Shown: positions 1 through 11,288, counted from the first letter of the stretch. The stretch: DNA of 64,000 nucleotides from Rhizomys pruinosus (GCA_009823505.1 VZQC01006589.1:5747440-5811439); one strand, 5' to 3'. Numbers and translations: made by a program. Notes: a model not told the origin generated them from the letters alone.

Positions 1-1800
1 GAAGTAAAGAGATAAAAACAGTAATAAAAGGTCTTCTCACTAAAAGAATACCAGGGGTTGGAGGGACAGCACAGCCTTTAAAGGCTAAAGCTAACCAAAA
101 TATTAAAAAAAGAATCCTGGATCCAGTTGGATTTGCAGAACACCAGATCTTCATGGAAAACCTACAAACAACACTTTAAAAGGAAACCAGAAGGAGCCCT
201 TTCAAACTCCTTCTAGAAAGTCAGCATCACTCTAAAACAAAAATCAGGTAAAGACAAAAATGATAAACAAAACTGGTGACCAATATCTGTGATTAATATA
301 GATGCAAATATTCTCAAGAAAATGCTTGCAAACTGAATACAGGCATAGATCAAAAGATCATCCACCCAGATCAAAAGATACTCCACCTCAATCCAGTTGT
401 CTTTCTCGCAGAGATTGGTAGATGGTTTGACTTAAGTAAATAAATGTAAAAAAATGATATAAATGGACTGAAAAACCAACATCATATGATCATCTCAACA
501 AATATAGCAAAGGCCTTTAACAAAATCCAATGTGCCTTGATGATAAAAGTCTTAGAGAGAATAAGACCAGAGGGAACATACCTCAAAAATCATAAATGTC
601 ATATCTGAATAACCCACTGCCAACATTACCTTAGATAGAGAAAAATTCAAAACAATCCCATTAAAATCAGGAACAAAACAGGGCTGGTAACTATCCTCAA
701 TCTTTTTTTTTAATGCAACGCTTGAGGCCCAAGCTAGAGCAATAAGGCAAGGAAAAGGAATTAAAGAACTACTAATATGAAGAGCCAAATTGTCCTTTAT
801 TGCAGATGATATATTATACATATTATACATATAAGATATTTTTATACTTCCACCAGAAAACCACTAGAAGTGATCAACAATTTCAGCTAAGTAACATGAT
901 ACAAGATCACCTAAAAAAAACTGTATATATACCAATAACAAACATGCTGAGAAAGAGATCATGAAAATACCCCATTTATATAAGCCTCAAAAATAATAAA
1001 ATAAAACATCTAGGATTAAACCTAACCAAAGAGGTGAAACAATGTAAAAAGATTGATCAACACATTAGAAGATGGAAAGACCTCCTATGCTCATGGATTA
1101 GTAGATTTAGTAATGTGGAAATGAGCAACTCAGGAAAAGGGATTACAAATTAGTGGAATCCCAACCAAAATCCCCAAGGCATTCTTCACAGAACTAGAAA
1201 AAAATCTTAAAATTGATATGGAATCTGAAAAGACCCTGGATAGCCAAAGCAATCCTGTGCAAAAGAACAATGCTGAAGGAATTAAGATACTTGATTTCAA
1301 ACTATGTTATAGAGCTGTAGTAGTAAAAACAGCATGCTACTGGTACAAAAACAGACATGCAGATCAATGGAACAAAATAGAAGTAAGCATGGGTGCACAC
1401 ATTTACAGCTACCTGATATTTGACAAAGATGCCACACTGGAGGAAAGACAATACTTTCAACAAGTGGTACTGGGGAAACTGGATCTCCATGTATAGAAGA
1501 ATAATATTAGACCCATATCCATCACCCTGCATAAAAATCAACTCCAAATGGATCAAAGACCTCAATGTAAAATGTGCAATACTGAAACTGCTCAAAGAAA
1601 GCATCAGCAATACTATGCTAGATACAGGGCCACAAAAGGCTTTTCTATATAAGACTGTATTTGCTCAGGAATTAAGGTCAACAATTGACAAAAGCTACTT
1701 TCTTACAATAAAAAATTTCTGAACATCAAATGAAACATTGATTGATGAGGCATCCTGCAGATTGGGAGACAATCTTTGCCAGCTATACATCTAATAGAGG
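1..1800 (+). mobile_element. Decayed L1 ORF2 (reverse transcriptase to C-terminus)
   Basis: A forward-strand L1 second ORF broken by many stops and frameshifts. The reverse transcriptase region is recognisable: an AKAFNKIQ-like motif A near 505-530, and a FIADD-like version of the catalytic FADD motif near 793-812. The C-terminal part at 1218-1496 reads with the typical CYRAVVVKTACYWYKNRHAD stretch and is the longest open piece. The element is cut by the window edge. Decay is heavy, so this is an old copy (L1M or early rodent Lx age). It cannot encode a working protein. Confidence 0.85.
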
Positions 1801-2195
1801 AAAGTTAGAGGAACCTTGATTAAACACACATTGTGATCTTTAGTAACCTGATTAAGACTGGATCCTGTAGAAATATATATATGTATATACATAATTTTAA
1901 TCTTTATATGCATTACAATCCTTAGATGTACAACTTTAAGGTACAAATTTTATAGAATGGGTTTTACAGATCCTATTGTGTGTTTAATCAGATCCTATTG
2001 TGTGTTTATTGTGTGGATCTTATCCAGTACATGACACTATATACTCAATAAACTTTAAAATATAAAATGTGTAAATTTATATTTTCCCTTAATAAATTGG
2101 TTAATTTATTAGCTGTTTAAATATACTGGCAGACCTGAGTTAGGGGAAAAATCAATTTTGGTTTTAGAGTTAACCTTTACTAAATTCATGTAAAT
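1801..2195. other. AT-rich sequence, no gene
   Basis: No gene or classifiable repeat was seen. A 22-bp direct tandem repeat (AGATCCTATTGTGTGTTTA core) occupies about 1968-2010 in roughly two copies. Confidence 0.6.
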
Positions 2196-2205
2196 AGAAA
2201 AGTCA

Positions 2206-2392
2206 TGCCAGGTGTGGTGGCACACGCCTTTAATCCCAGCACTTGGGAGGCAGAGGTAGGTGGATCTCTGTGGGTTCCAGGCCAACCTGGTCTACAGAGC
2301 GAGCTCCAGGACACCTCATACTAAAAGGGAGACCCTGTCTCAAAAATACCAAAAAAAGGATAAAACTAAAAAGAAGAAAAAAAGAAAAGTCA
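2206..2392 (+). mobile_element. B1 SINE
   Basis: The 7SL-derived B1 body starts GCCAGGTGTGGTGGCACAC, runs through TTTAATCCCAGCACTTGGG and ends GAGACCCTGTCTC plus an A-rich tail. A 10-bp TSD, AGAAAAGTCA, lies at 2196-2205 and 2393-2402. Confidence 0.93.
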
Positions 2393-2402
2393 CACAAATT
2401 AA

Positions 2403-2964
2403 TTTTTTAACCAAAATCTAAAAATGACAAATATTTGTTAAATAACATTGATTAGTTTTGATTTTTTTTGTTAGACCAAGCTGGCTTGAAAATCTCCATG
2501 CAAAAACTGTTTTGTTGAAATACAGTGCTATTAAATTTAGATAGACATGAATTAAGGTGACTTGTTATTTTCACTTGTTTTCAGTGGAAAGTCAAGCCCC
2601 ACATTGTTGGCACCACCCAACCAATAATGGGAACCACCACAAGGCAGAAAGCTAGCTGAAATATTAGTAGTTCCATGATTGATCATGTAAGAACACAGAG
2701 ATCTATGGGTAATAGTAAAGCTTGTGGGATTCTCTTTATTGAACCAGGGCAAGTGTCTATGCTATATAGGGTTAGGACTGGCAGCCCTCACTTTGGATGA
2801 CATCACTTCCCAGTAGCCAATGTTGGGTTTCCATGTCACCACATGCCACCTGGTAGTGGAGTGAACCCAGAAAAGGAATGTGGAGGAAAGCAGGTAAGTT
2901 CATGGCACTAAGAATGTCTGCCCACACATGTGCAATGCAGCCCAAACCTGGGACTGCCATCCCA
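2403..2964. other. No gene or clear repeat
   Basis: The short open readings here lack codon structure or recognisable motifs. Nothing could be classified. Confidence 0.5.
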
Positions 2965-3345
2965 CAGAATTTTATTCAGCTGCAAAGGAAAAGGAACTCT
3001 GTAGGTAAGTGGATGAAGCTGGAAAACATACTCAGTAATTATACTCATTATGCTCATTACAACCTAGACTCAGAAAGACAAATGCCCTGTGTTCTCTCTT
3101 GTTTGTGGATTCTAGCTCCAAATATTTAGAAGGGAATATATAACCTTCAGCAATGACAATAGCCAAGAAAGGAGAAAGAGACCAGAAGAGAGGGAGAAGG
3201 AGCTCTAGAGACAGGGATAGTAGAGCACAGGTGCTACTTAGGAGGTAATGGTAAATGTGGGTGGAGCTTTAGCTGAAGCAGGAAGGTAATACAAAGGGAA
3301 ACAAAGAAGTAAAGAACACCAAGGATATTTGAAAAAAAGGGAAAT
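2965..3345 (+). mobile_element. L1 3' end (ORF2 terminus and 3' UTR)
   Basis: The sequence encodes the usual end of L1 ORF2 (TGGATGAAGCTGGAAAACAT, then TTTGTGGATTCTAG). It is followed by the purine-rich GAAAGGAGAAAGAGACC-type 3' region. It may be the 3' end of the same old element seen at 1-1800, separated by unrelated sequence. Confidence 0.7.
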
Positions 3346-3380
3346 TCATTATTTCACAAACATACTTAACAAAACATATG

Positions 3381-3987
3381 TGTGATGGTTTGAATGAGTG
3401 TCCCCCATAGGCTTTAAGTATTCAGACATTTTTTTTAATTTTATTTATTTCTGTATGTGTATGAATGTACTGTCTGCATGCAGGTTTGTGCACCCATGTC
3501 ATGCAATGCTGCGGAGGTCAGAAGAGGGTGTTGGATTCCCCTGGAACTGGAGTTCTCCTGGAATTGGAGTTACAGACGGTTCTTAGCCACCATGTGGGTG
3601 CTGGGGATCGAACCCGGGTCCTCTGCAAGAGCAGTCGGCGCTCTTAACCACTAGGCCATCTCTTCAGCCCCTGAGACATTTTGTCTCCAGTTGTGGCACT
3701 GTTCTTGGAGGTCTTAGAAGGTGTGACAGTGCTGGAGGAAGTATATCATTGGGGCAGACTTAGTGAGTTTAACAAGCCTTGCAGTCTCCAGTCTCTCACT
3801 CTGCTTCCTGTGCTCATTGCAAGTTGTGAACCTTGACTTTCTGCTCAAGCTCCAGCTGCCATGCCTCCCACCACAATGGACTCTAATTCCCTGGAACCAT
3901 CAATCATAAGCTCAAATAAACTCTTCCTTTTATAAGTTCCCTTGCTCATGGTGGTTTTATCACAGTAACAGATAAGTGACTAATACA
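3381..3987 (+). mobile_element. MaLR-type LTR, split by a B2
   Basis: Begins TGTGATGGTTTGAATGAG and CCCCCATAGGC, and ends ACAGATAAGTGACTAATACA, the standard start and end of rodent MaLR LTRs (MT/ORR1 group; exact subfamily not certain). The two halves are separated by the B2 at 3433-3672. Possible 5-bp TSD with one mismatch (ATATG left, GTATG right). No internal region is attached, so it is a solo LTR. Confidence 0.7.
3433..3672 (-). mobile_element. B2 SINE inside the LTR
   Basis: Antisense B2: a T-rich tail on the left, the B box complement GGGATCGAACCC and the head complement CATCTCTTCAGCCCC on the right. The 17-bp internal duplication of this lineage is present (CTGGAACTGGAGTTCTCC then CTGGAATTGGAG). 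TSD AGACATTTT at 3424-3432 and 3674-3682. Confidence 0.95.
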
Positions 3988-4084
3988 GTATGATATATGC
4001 ATATATGTGTACTTATAGTTCAAATGGAATCATACAACATGAGGCAATAATGATCTTCTCAAGAACTGTAGACTAACAAAATCC

Positions 4085-4980
4085 TGAGTGCCAGCCATAG
4101 GAGATTTACCTTCAAGTTATGAGCAGGATAGAAAGAGACTCTTAAAACAACACAAGCTGTTGCCATCGCCCTTGGTTGTCTCCCATAACGTGAAGGTTAA
4201 GTCTCTACAGCTGAAGATAAGACACAGTTTGGGCCGGACTTGGAGAAATTGGATTGGAACTGATCTGGACTCCTCTTTCCTGGAGACCAGCTCTCATAGT
4301 ATCAGAAGTTGCCATCCAAGCTTCCAAAAGAGAAAAGAAATTAATAGTCCTACCCAACTGCAAAGCCAAAGAACTCAACAATGACTGGCCCAGCAAGATA
4401 GTCCCAAGTATGTAACAGTGGCACTATGATCTTGGGGTAGCCAACAGTATTCTAATCAGACTGGAACCTGCTCAATAGAAAGGAATTCCTGTTTCTAACT
4501 GTAAACCTAGGTAACTTGACAGAACAATCCTTGAGAAATTATAGAACCCAGAATAGAACCTACCCTCACCATTTCCCTGAACCAATATAATTACTAACTG
4601 TATACTAAATACTTATCCTTTAACCCACAGATTAGTGGTACTCACCCCTCACCAAGAACCTTCTTTTTGAAATAGACAGATACAATAACAAACATCCATA
4701 TCTGGTCAAAATGCAGAGAATAATGACCATAGGGTGTTTGGCCCCAATTGTTACAACCACAATGCAACCGGTTCGCCTAAGGCTCTAGGAACATCATGGA
4801 AAAGGGGTTCAGAAAAATTATAAGAATCAAACAACCAAGACACTTGCTGCTACATAGTGCCTTCCAGGCATGCTAGGGAAGCTGCACTCATGAAATCCCA
4901 ATGATATTCCCAGTCTGAGTTACAATATTATCCTCACATTTGTATATTCTTACAATTTTCTAAAATAAAAAAGTTTAATA
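4085..4980 (+). mobile_element. L1 (Lx-like) 3' UTR-type repeat
   Basis: A long non-coding rodent repeat in sense orientation. Diagnostic stretches are GACTTGGAGAAATTGGA, CCCACAGATTAGTGGTACTCACCCC and CTTCTTTTTGAAATAGACA, ending in an A-rich tail near 4965-4980. The same kind of sequence recurs at 14583, 20095 (reverse) and 57015. I believe it is the long 3' UTR of Lx-type L1. The 98-codon reading at 4088-4384 lies inside it and is not a gene. Confidence 0.5.
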
Positions 4981-5018
4981 GATACATTAAAATATAACCT
5001 TTGGTGTTTATGGTTTCT

Positions 5019-5062
5019 TTTCCTTAAGAGTGAGAATATTTTTATTCTCACTCTTAAGGAAA
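5019..5062. other. Perfect palindrome, copy 1
   Basis: A 20-bp arm (5019-5038), a 4-base TTTT loop and an exact reverse-complement arm (5043-5062). The arm contains CTTAAGAGTGAGAATA. It could extrude as a hairpin. No protein-binding role is evident. Confidence 0.95.
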
Positions 5063-5158
5063 TGGGCCAAGGAAAGCAAATTTTATAAAACCTCATGTGT
5101 AGAATATTGAACCTATGGTAGATACATTAAAATATAACCTTTGGTGTTTATGGTTTCT

Positions 5159-5202
5159 TTTCCTTAAGAGTGAGAATATTTTTATTCTCACTCTTAAGGA
5201 AA
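5159..5202. other. Perfect palindrome, copy 2
   Basis: Identical to the hairpin at 5019-5062, 140 bp downstream in the second copy of the tandem duplication. Arms of the two hairpins can also pair with each other. Confidence 0.95.
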
Positions 5203-5259
5203 TGGGCCAAGGAAAGCAAATTTTATAAAACCTCATGTGTAGAATATTGAACACACCTC

Positions 5260-5396
5260 TTTTATTTAAACATTTTCTTTTTTGAGACTGTCATACATAA
5301 ATGCTGAATTTACATCACTCCCATCTTTCCTTATCTCCCCTCCAAATCCTCTCATGCTCTTCTCCCTATCAATGTCTTGACCTCTTCTTTATTATT

Positions 5397-5439
<43 letters not shown>

Positions 5440-5442
5440 CTC

Positions 5443-5482
<40 letters not shown>

Positions 5483-5760
5483 TATGTAAGTAAATATGCA
5501 CCCTACTGAGTCCAGCAAGTGCTGCTGGTGTGTACAGTATTCAAGGCTGACCACATGGAACTGGATATCCTACTAGGGAGCTCATCCCTGGAGAAGACTG
5601 ACTCTCCCTCTCTCACCAGCCATTGATTGCTGGTCGTTCTTCATATAGTGGGGTAATCTTATGAAAAATTCTCCATCCACATTGTAATGTCAACTGATAT
5701 TGTCATCACATGGGTCTTGTTTAGGCAACCATATTGTTGAGCATTCATGGTCATAATTAC
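5260..5760 (-). mobile_element. L1 (Lx-like) 3' UTR, antisense
   Basis: Antisense L1 3' region: pyrimidine-rich start, then CTGAGTCCAGCAAGTGCTGC and GACTGACTCTCCCTCTC, which are typical of rodent L1 3' UTRs read backwards. A (CT)n(TA)n microsatellite lies inside it. Confidence 0.6.
5399..5480. repeat. Compound (CT)n (TA)n microsatellite
   Basis: About 23 CT units with one interruption, then about 16 TA units. Open readings through it are artefacts. Confidence 0.97.
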
Positions 5761-6612
5761 TAAATGAAAACAATTGAGGAAAAGTCTAAAATTAAAGGAT
5801 AAATAAACGCCTTCTACTTATTCATCCAGCATTCAGCCGAAACTCTGCATCACTGACCTGACATTCTCCTCTTACTACTGAATATTCTGTATGCAACACA
5901 ATACATATATCTACAATAGAGCATTGAGGAATGATTGAATGCTATTTTCTCTTGGAGAACTGCAAGAGGAAATTGTCTTAGGATGCAGCGAGATGACTAC
6001 ATGCAAGCTTTGCACCGTGTGTGTCAGTTTTGATCTATGCAAATAAAAATAATTCATGTGGTTATAAGTAAATAAGGAGCAAAGGAAAATAGGAAAAATA
6101 CCAGAGTAGTTTTGCCTTGTAAGAGGAATAAACTGACTTCTGGGTACCTTTGATGATGTGGAGCTGAGCCCTCTGAAAATGGAAAATAAACCAGGTAAAT
6201 TTTAGGTATGTGGTTCATTCAAAACTTGTTTTTCATATGATCAGCCCAACAGAAACAAAAATTGTCACAGTTTCTTATTGTTTTTCATGTTAAAGCTAGA
6301 TAATCAGCATCCATTGTTTGTTCAAGACAAAATATTACAGGAAGAGCACCATGTGACTTGGTACCTCGGTTCTCGTGGGAACAAGAAAGTTCTTAGCAGA
6401 AGAAAAAACAGTGTCAAGCCGTGTAACCACAAGCTCACTAATGGCCATTCTCTGCCTAACAGTGAGACCTGAGGGAGCTTTACATGCTCGATTTACTTCT
6501 TCAAACACATTTTTCAAAACTGAAGCAGGGAAACTGGGCTGTCAACATTTTCTTCCTTGTTTTGATCTGAGGGGCTGTAGTGTTCATAGTAAAGTGTAGT
6601 TAAAGTTACATA
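5761..6612. other. Unique AT-rich sequence
   Basis: No repeat family or exon recognised. Three overlapping short readings at 6278-6599 lie on both strands and show no domain. Confidence 0.5.
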
Positions 6613-6828
6613 TTTTTAAGATTTATTTTATCTTGTTTATGTGTAGGTATGTCTGAGTCTATTCTGCATGCTTGCATGTACCTGCAGATGCCAGAAAATG
6701 GAATCAGATGCCCTGGAGCTGGAAGTACAAGCTGCTGTGAGCCTCTCTACCCGGGTGCTGGGAACTGAACTTGAGTCATCTAGAAGAGCAGGAGGCCCTC
6801 TTAAGTGCTAAGCCATCTCTCCAGCCCT
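6613..6828 (-). mobile_element. B2 SINE (older, diverged)
   Basis: Antisense B2 with head complement CCATCTCTCCAGCCCT at the right and a degraded T-rich tail at the left. TSD GTTACATA at 6605-6612 and 6829-6836. It lacks the 17-bp duplication. Confidence 0.85.
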
Positions 6829-7123
6829 GTTACATAGTCTGTGATCTTTTCTGTACTAGTTTTATGCATACATCCTACTAAGGTGGAACATCACAATTGT
6901 TTATTGTAAAAATAATAGTAACTTTCATTGAGGACTGTAATAATTTTCCACCTTGAGGTTATAAAAGATTCCAGAAATTCAGTGGTTTAACAGCATACGT
7001 TTAACCTTCAGCATTTAGGTATTGATTGTTCAGAGTTGGTATAAAAGTTGAGAATTCAGAAAAACACTGCCTCTTACAAAACTAAATAGAAAACATTTAT
7101 AAACCATTTTAAAATAATGCAAA

Positions 7124-7368
7124 AGGGGCTGGAGAGATGGCCTAGCGGTTAAGTGCACCGACCACTCTTACAGAGGACCTGGGTTCGATCCCCAGCACCC
7201 ACATAGCAGCCGAAAACCGTCTGAAACTCCAGTTCCAGGGGAAATCCAACACCCTCTTCTGACCTCCATGGCATTGTACGACACGGGTGCACAAACCTGC
7301 ATGCAGACAGTACATTCATACACATACAGAAATAAATAAAATAAAATAAATAAAATTAAACAAAAAAA
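7124..7368 (+). mobile_element. B2 SINE with perfect TSD
   Basis: Starts GGGGCTGGAGAGATGGCCTAG, with A box TGGCCTAGCGG and B box GGTTCGATCCCC of the tRNA-derived Pol III promoter, and ends in an AATAAATAAAATAAA tail. Perfect 16-bp TSD TTTAAAATAATGCAAA at 7108-7123 and 7369-7384. It has only one copy of the 17-bp motif. Confidence 0.96.
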
Positions 7369-7384
7369 TTTAAAATAATGCAAA

Positions 7385-9066
7385 GTACATATACTCACAT
7401 GCTAAATGGAGGGGGCACGTTCCTTCAGTTCTTAAAGTGCTCCAATGAAAGTAGAATAGGAGACTCAGCAGATACTCTGGCCAGAGAGAGAATGGATAGA
7501 TTCATGTTCACACTGCTCCTGTGTGTGCCCATTCTTAACTTTCATTAGAATAGTTATTTCATAGTCAAATGTGTCACACCGATATTTATTTACATGATAG
7601 AAATGCTTACTTTGTATAATTGTCCAACTGGATCCCAAAATTATATGGATGGAAAAAAAGAGTAACTTAAATGTCCCTGGATTGTTTTAGACAATTACAG
7701 ACCTAATTACATCAAGAAAACTTTCTAAGCACAGAATACTAGATCACCCTATCATTCCTCAATAGGGTTCACAAAGACAAATAATATTGTGATAATAATA
7801 ATAGAAAATAATAATAGAAGCCTAGATATTCAAGGTACTGAGAGCATGTGAGCTTTGTAGTCTGCAAAGCTTTGTGGTCTCATTATTACCAGGTAGAAGA
7901 TTAAATCAGATTATTTGGTGTTTGTGAGGTAGAGGTAAGGAGATTTGTTAATAGATTTTATTTTGTAAAAAGGTGGAATTTTTGAAAAGAAATAATTTTT
8001 CTTAAAGTTTTCAAGATGAATTTAAACTAAGCTATAAAAACAAATACTACAATCTATTCACCTATATATTCTGAAGAAATTAAGTAATCTTCATTAGCAC
8101 CAATAATATGTAGTGTGAATAGTATGGGAATTAATGATGGTATTATGTGTGAGGATCTTCTAACTTTGTTTTTCTAGAGGTCTTCACTAATTATGCAAAC
8201 AACTAGTTTTTATTCTGCTTTATTTCAATCTCTTCTCAGCATCTAGATAAACACATGAATATCAATGAGGGACTCTGATCTCTTTGCCAATGCCTGGTCA
8301 AAGTCATTGCTCATCACATCTTAAATGGTAATGCTATAAATCCTTAGCATTTGAAGCAATATGTAATAAACAAAACAAATCAAACAATACATAACCAGAA
8401 TATTCATTTTTAATACCTCTTACCATGCTGCCTTTATCTCTGGTGTTTACTGAAATCCTCCAGTGTATGGTAGGCACCTTATAGGACTAATGCTCAGACC
8501 TCAGCGATTCAGTGCAATGAGGATTGGTTTCCTCTTTACATCACAATTCAATGAACTTCTGCAAAATGCTCTCTGCCAGGCAGTTCATTAGGGACTCTGG
8601 AGATTTCTTACCTAGTAATTATTCAATTTCCTTCATTAAATACATGAATCCCATGAAGAATTCAGGGATGTCTTGGATTTGTTTAGATCTGCTGCATTTG
8701 GGCTGCTGACTAGGAAACCAGAGAAAGCAGCAGATAGCCCATAAGATTTGTGATTAAGTCTGTGAGTAACTTATGTCATTTTTGCCTAATGTCCACTGAC
8801 CAAGAATGGATAAACATACTCCATGTAACTGTAGAAGATTTAACAAAAGGATTCTAGCTCTTTGCCTTACAAAACAAAACAAAAAAGAAATGAATTTTTG
8901 TAGACATGATCATTATATGCTACATACAGTTATAGTAGGATGAAATAGTATCATCTCATTAGGCTATCAAGCTTGCTGCTATGCAAGTCATTAGGCTATC
9001 AAGCTTGCCACTGTGCAAGATAGCCAGATGCACAATGATGTGCTTTCTTTTTGGTATGTATGTAGC
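7385..9066. other. Unique AT-rich sequence
   Basis: Largely unclassified. It contains (AAT)-rich runs at about 7793-7820, a short L1-like scrap near 8786-8830 (GTCCACTGACCAAGAATGG) and a 32-bp tandem repeat at 8956-9019. No exon with support was found. Confidence 0.5.
8956..9019. repeat. 32-bp tandem repeat, two copies
   Basis: Two adjacent 32-bp units (8956-8987, 8988-9019) sharing TCATTAGGCTATCAAGCTTG, with about three differences near the end of the unit. Confidence 0.9.
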
Positions 9067-9437
9067 TGCATTCATTACTTTTCTCCTTGCTACAACAAAA
9101 CACCTGATGAAAACAATTTAAAGAAGAGAGAGTTGATTTGGGCTCCCAGTTCCAGAGTACAGTGCATCATGGCAGGCAAGTCAAGATAGCAAGGACTTGA
9201 GGCAATGGGTTTCATAGCATCTGTAGTGGTGAAGCAAAAGGAGGAAAATGCTCCCCAATGTTCAGCTCACCTTCTTTTTGTACAGTCTAGGCCCCCAGCC
9301 CATGGTGTAGTGCTGCTCACATTTACTATGGATCTTCCAACTTTGGTTGATCCATCCAGAAAATTCCTCACAGCCATCCCCGGAAATTTGTCTCCTATGC
9401 AATTCTGTCAGGCTTGCAATCAGTATTAACTATCACA
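9067..9437 (-). mobile_element. MaLR-type LTR, antisense
   Basis: Read in reverse it starts TGTGATAGTTAATACTG and ends near AGTAATGAATGCA, in the pattern of rodent MT-type LTRs. Internal landmarks are AACACCTGATGAAAAC and CATCATGGCAGGCAAG. No retroviral internal sequence flanks it. Confidence 0.65.
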
Positions 9438-10144
9438 ATAGAATCAGAGCTTCCCCACATGTCCCACTCCACAAGTTCTTCCTGTCTCACTACAACTTCC
9501 AGCATGTACCACCTGCTGCCTTCTTTCTTCTCTGCTATGATATCTGCTTTGATGGTGCCACACCAACTCCAGTGTCATCTGTGTGAGCAATGATGAAAGT
9601 CATAATAGCAGATGGGAGATACGTGCCCTCTGAGGCTAAGCTCCCTGGAGGTCCTTGGCAGAATGCTCGGCCTTAGCTTCCAAGATTACAACACGCTATA
9701 AAGATGTTACACTTCCTGGGTATTGGACTTTGCATATTGTCTTTTGATTCTTTTCCTGAGTACAGCACAACCTCAGTCCCAGACAAGGGACAGTTAAAAG
9801 TGTCTGGAAATAAATCAGGTGAACAGAAGCTACGTGAACCTAAGCAAAATCATACAGAGAAACATTATCTAAAGACCCTTTTGCCCTAAAAGTCCCTACA
9901 AAGATATTATGAATGAAAAACATTACACTGAGTGATATCATAGGTCAGTTACAAATAATAAAAGTGTTTTTCCAGACTTAATAAAAATAAAAGCTCAGTC
10001 CCTTTAAGCAAGGAGCTACATCTGATAGAGTTAGTAAAATAGAAATCTTAGTTACAGTTATGCATGTCAAAATGCAATACTTGGTCAGAGGCACGTGGCG
10101 GGCTTTTCCTTTAAGAAAAGTAATGTAGAAAAACAGAACTAATT
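9438..10144. other. No gene or clear repeat
   Basis: Unclassified AT-rich DNA. The short readings between 9347 and 9889 begin in the LTR or in unique sequence and have no recognisable motif. Confidence 0.5.
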
Positions 10145-10159
10145 AAGAGGCTCTCCCAG

Positions 10160-10401
10160 GGGCTGGAGGGATGGCCTAGCGGTTAAGAGCGCCGACCCCT
10201 CTTGCAGAGGACCCGGGTTCGATCCCCAGCACCCACATGGCGGCTGAGAACCGTCTGTGACTCCGGTTCCAGGAGAACTCCAGTTCCAGGGGAATCCGAG
10301 ACCGTCTTCTGACCTCCGCGGCATCGCACGAAAGGGATGGCGCAGACTTGCATGCAGGACAAACATCAACCACATAAATAATAACTATAATAAATAAAAC
10401 A

Positions 10402-10435
<34 letters not shown>
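10160..10435 (+). mobile_element. Young B2 SINE
   Basis: Near-consensus B2: A box TGGCCTAGCGG, B box GGTTCGATCCCC, the 17-bp duplication (CTCCGGTTCCAGGAG then CTCCAGTTCCAGGGG) and a long A tail at about 10403-10435. Perfect 15-bp TSD AAGAGGCTCTCCCAG at 10145-10159 and 10436-10450. The tail and perfect TSD suggest a recent insertion. Confidence 0.97.
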
Positions 10436-10450
10436 AAGAGGCTCTCCCAG

Positions 10451-10930
10451 ACCATGGCTTGAATTATAGCCTAAAGATAACAAAGCGGCCAAGGGAGGAT
10501 GGGGCCAAGGAGGATGGGAAGAAACCAAATTGAAACTTCAAAAGAAAAACAAAGTCTCACATCTCATAAAATAAACTGTTCATGGTTTGTGGTTTTATGA
10601 CTGCTGTTTGTTGCCAATATACCATGTGTAAATGCTTCTGATTGATGTGTAAATTTAATTGGCTTGCTGTCCTTGGAAAACCAGGTGTGAGTTCCTTTAG
10701 TAATGGGTCTTTTGTTCCTGGGAGACATGCTAATCCTTATCCGCTTTCCCTGCTCTGTGGTATAAAAACAACTGATTTGCTCTTAGTAAAACGCAGCAGA
10801 TTCAAAACCAGTTCTGTTGTCGTTTCTGTCTGTCATATAGCCGAACCTGTGCCCTCCTTTCCAAGACCCCGATTCCCACAGTCAGAGGGAACCCCCGGCT
10901 GGGACAGTCTGCGGCAGATGGGAAGTCTTC
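10451..10930 (+). mobile_element. Possible ERV LTR with TATA box
   Basis: Non-coding stretch with LTR character: a TATAAAAACA promoter-like motif near 10761, then a GTAAAACGCAGC and TTCTGTTGTCGTTTCTGTCTGTC segment resembling R/U5, ending GCTGGGACAGTCT. Purine-rich sequence follows. No TSD or family match could be fixed, so boundaries are guesses. The 110-codon reading at 10642-10974 lies inside it and shows no known domain. Confidence 0.4.
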
Positions 10931-11081
10931 AAATAAGCATGAGAAAAGACCAAGTCTTAAGATTAGAGATTTAATGGGACAATAAGGGGGGAGCTCTACT
11001 TAGCTGAGAAGTCAGTATCAGGAGTCAAAGCCTGGAGTTGAGCCATAGTTACTTCTCTCTCTTTCAGCTCTCCTTTTTAAA

Positions 11082-11288
11082 ATAAATTTTAATTTATTAT
11101 TTTTATTTTATGTATATATTTCTTTTATCTCTTGTCAAATGCCTGGAGAATCAGAATGAGGCATCTGATTCCCATGGAACTGGAGTTTCAGACCGTTGTT
11201 AGCTACCATGTGGGTGCTGGGAATCAAACCTGGGTCCTCTGCAAGAGCAAACAGTGCTCTTAAGTGCTGATCTGTCTCTCCAATTCCT
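11082..11288 (-). mobile_element. B2 SINE (older)
   Basis: Antisense B2 with the GGGTGCTGGGAATCAAACC landmark. The flanks CAGCTCTCCTTTTTAAAA (from 11065) and CAGCTATCTTTTTAAAA (from 11289) look like a diverged TSD. Confidence 0.82.

Larger units (their letters stand above)
4979..5258. repeat. Exact 140-bp tandem duplication
   Basis: Two head-to-tail copies with a period of exactly 140 bp (4979-5118 and 5119-5258). I see no difference over at least the first 130 bp of each copy. The junction lies next to the A-rich end of the L1-like repeat. Each copy holds a perfect hairpin. Confidence 0.95.

Noticed and set aside
7124..7200. tRNA-like A and B boxes
   Set aside because: They belong to B2 heads, which derive from tRNA; there is no complete cloverleaf or tRNA 3' end.
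10642..10974. 110-codon plus-strand reading
   Set aside because: Lies inside an LTR-like promoter region with no recognisable domain; more likely chance in non-coding sequence.
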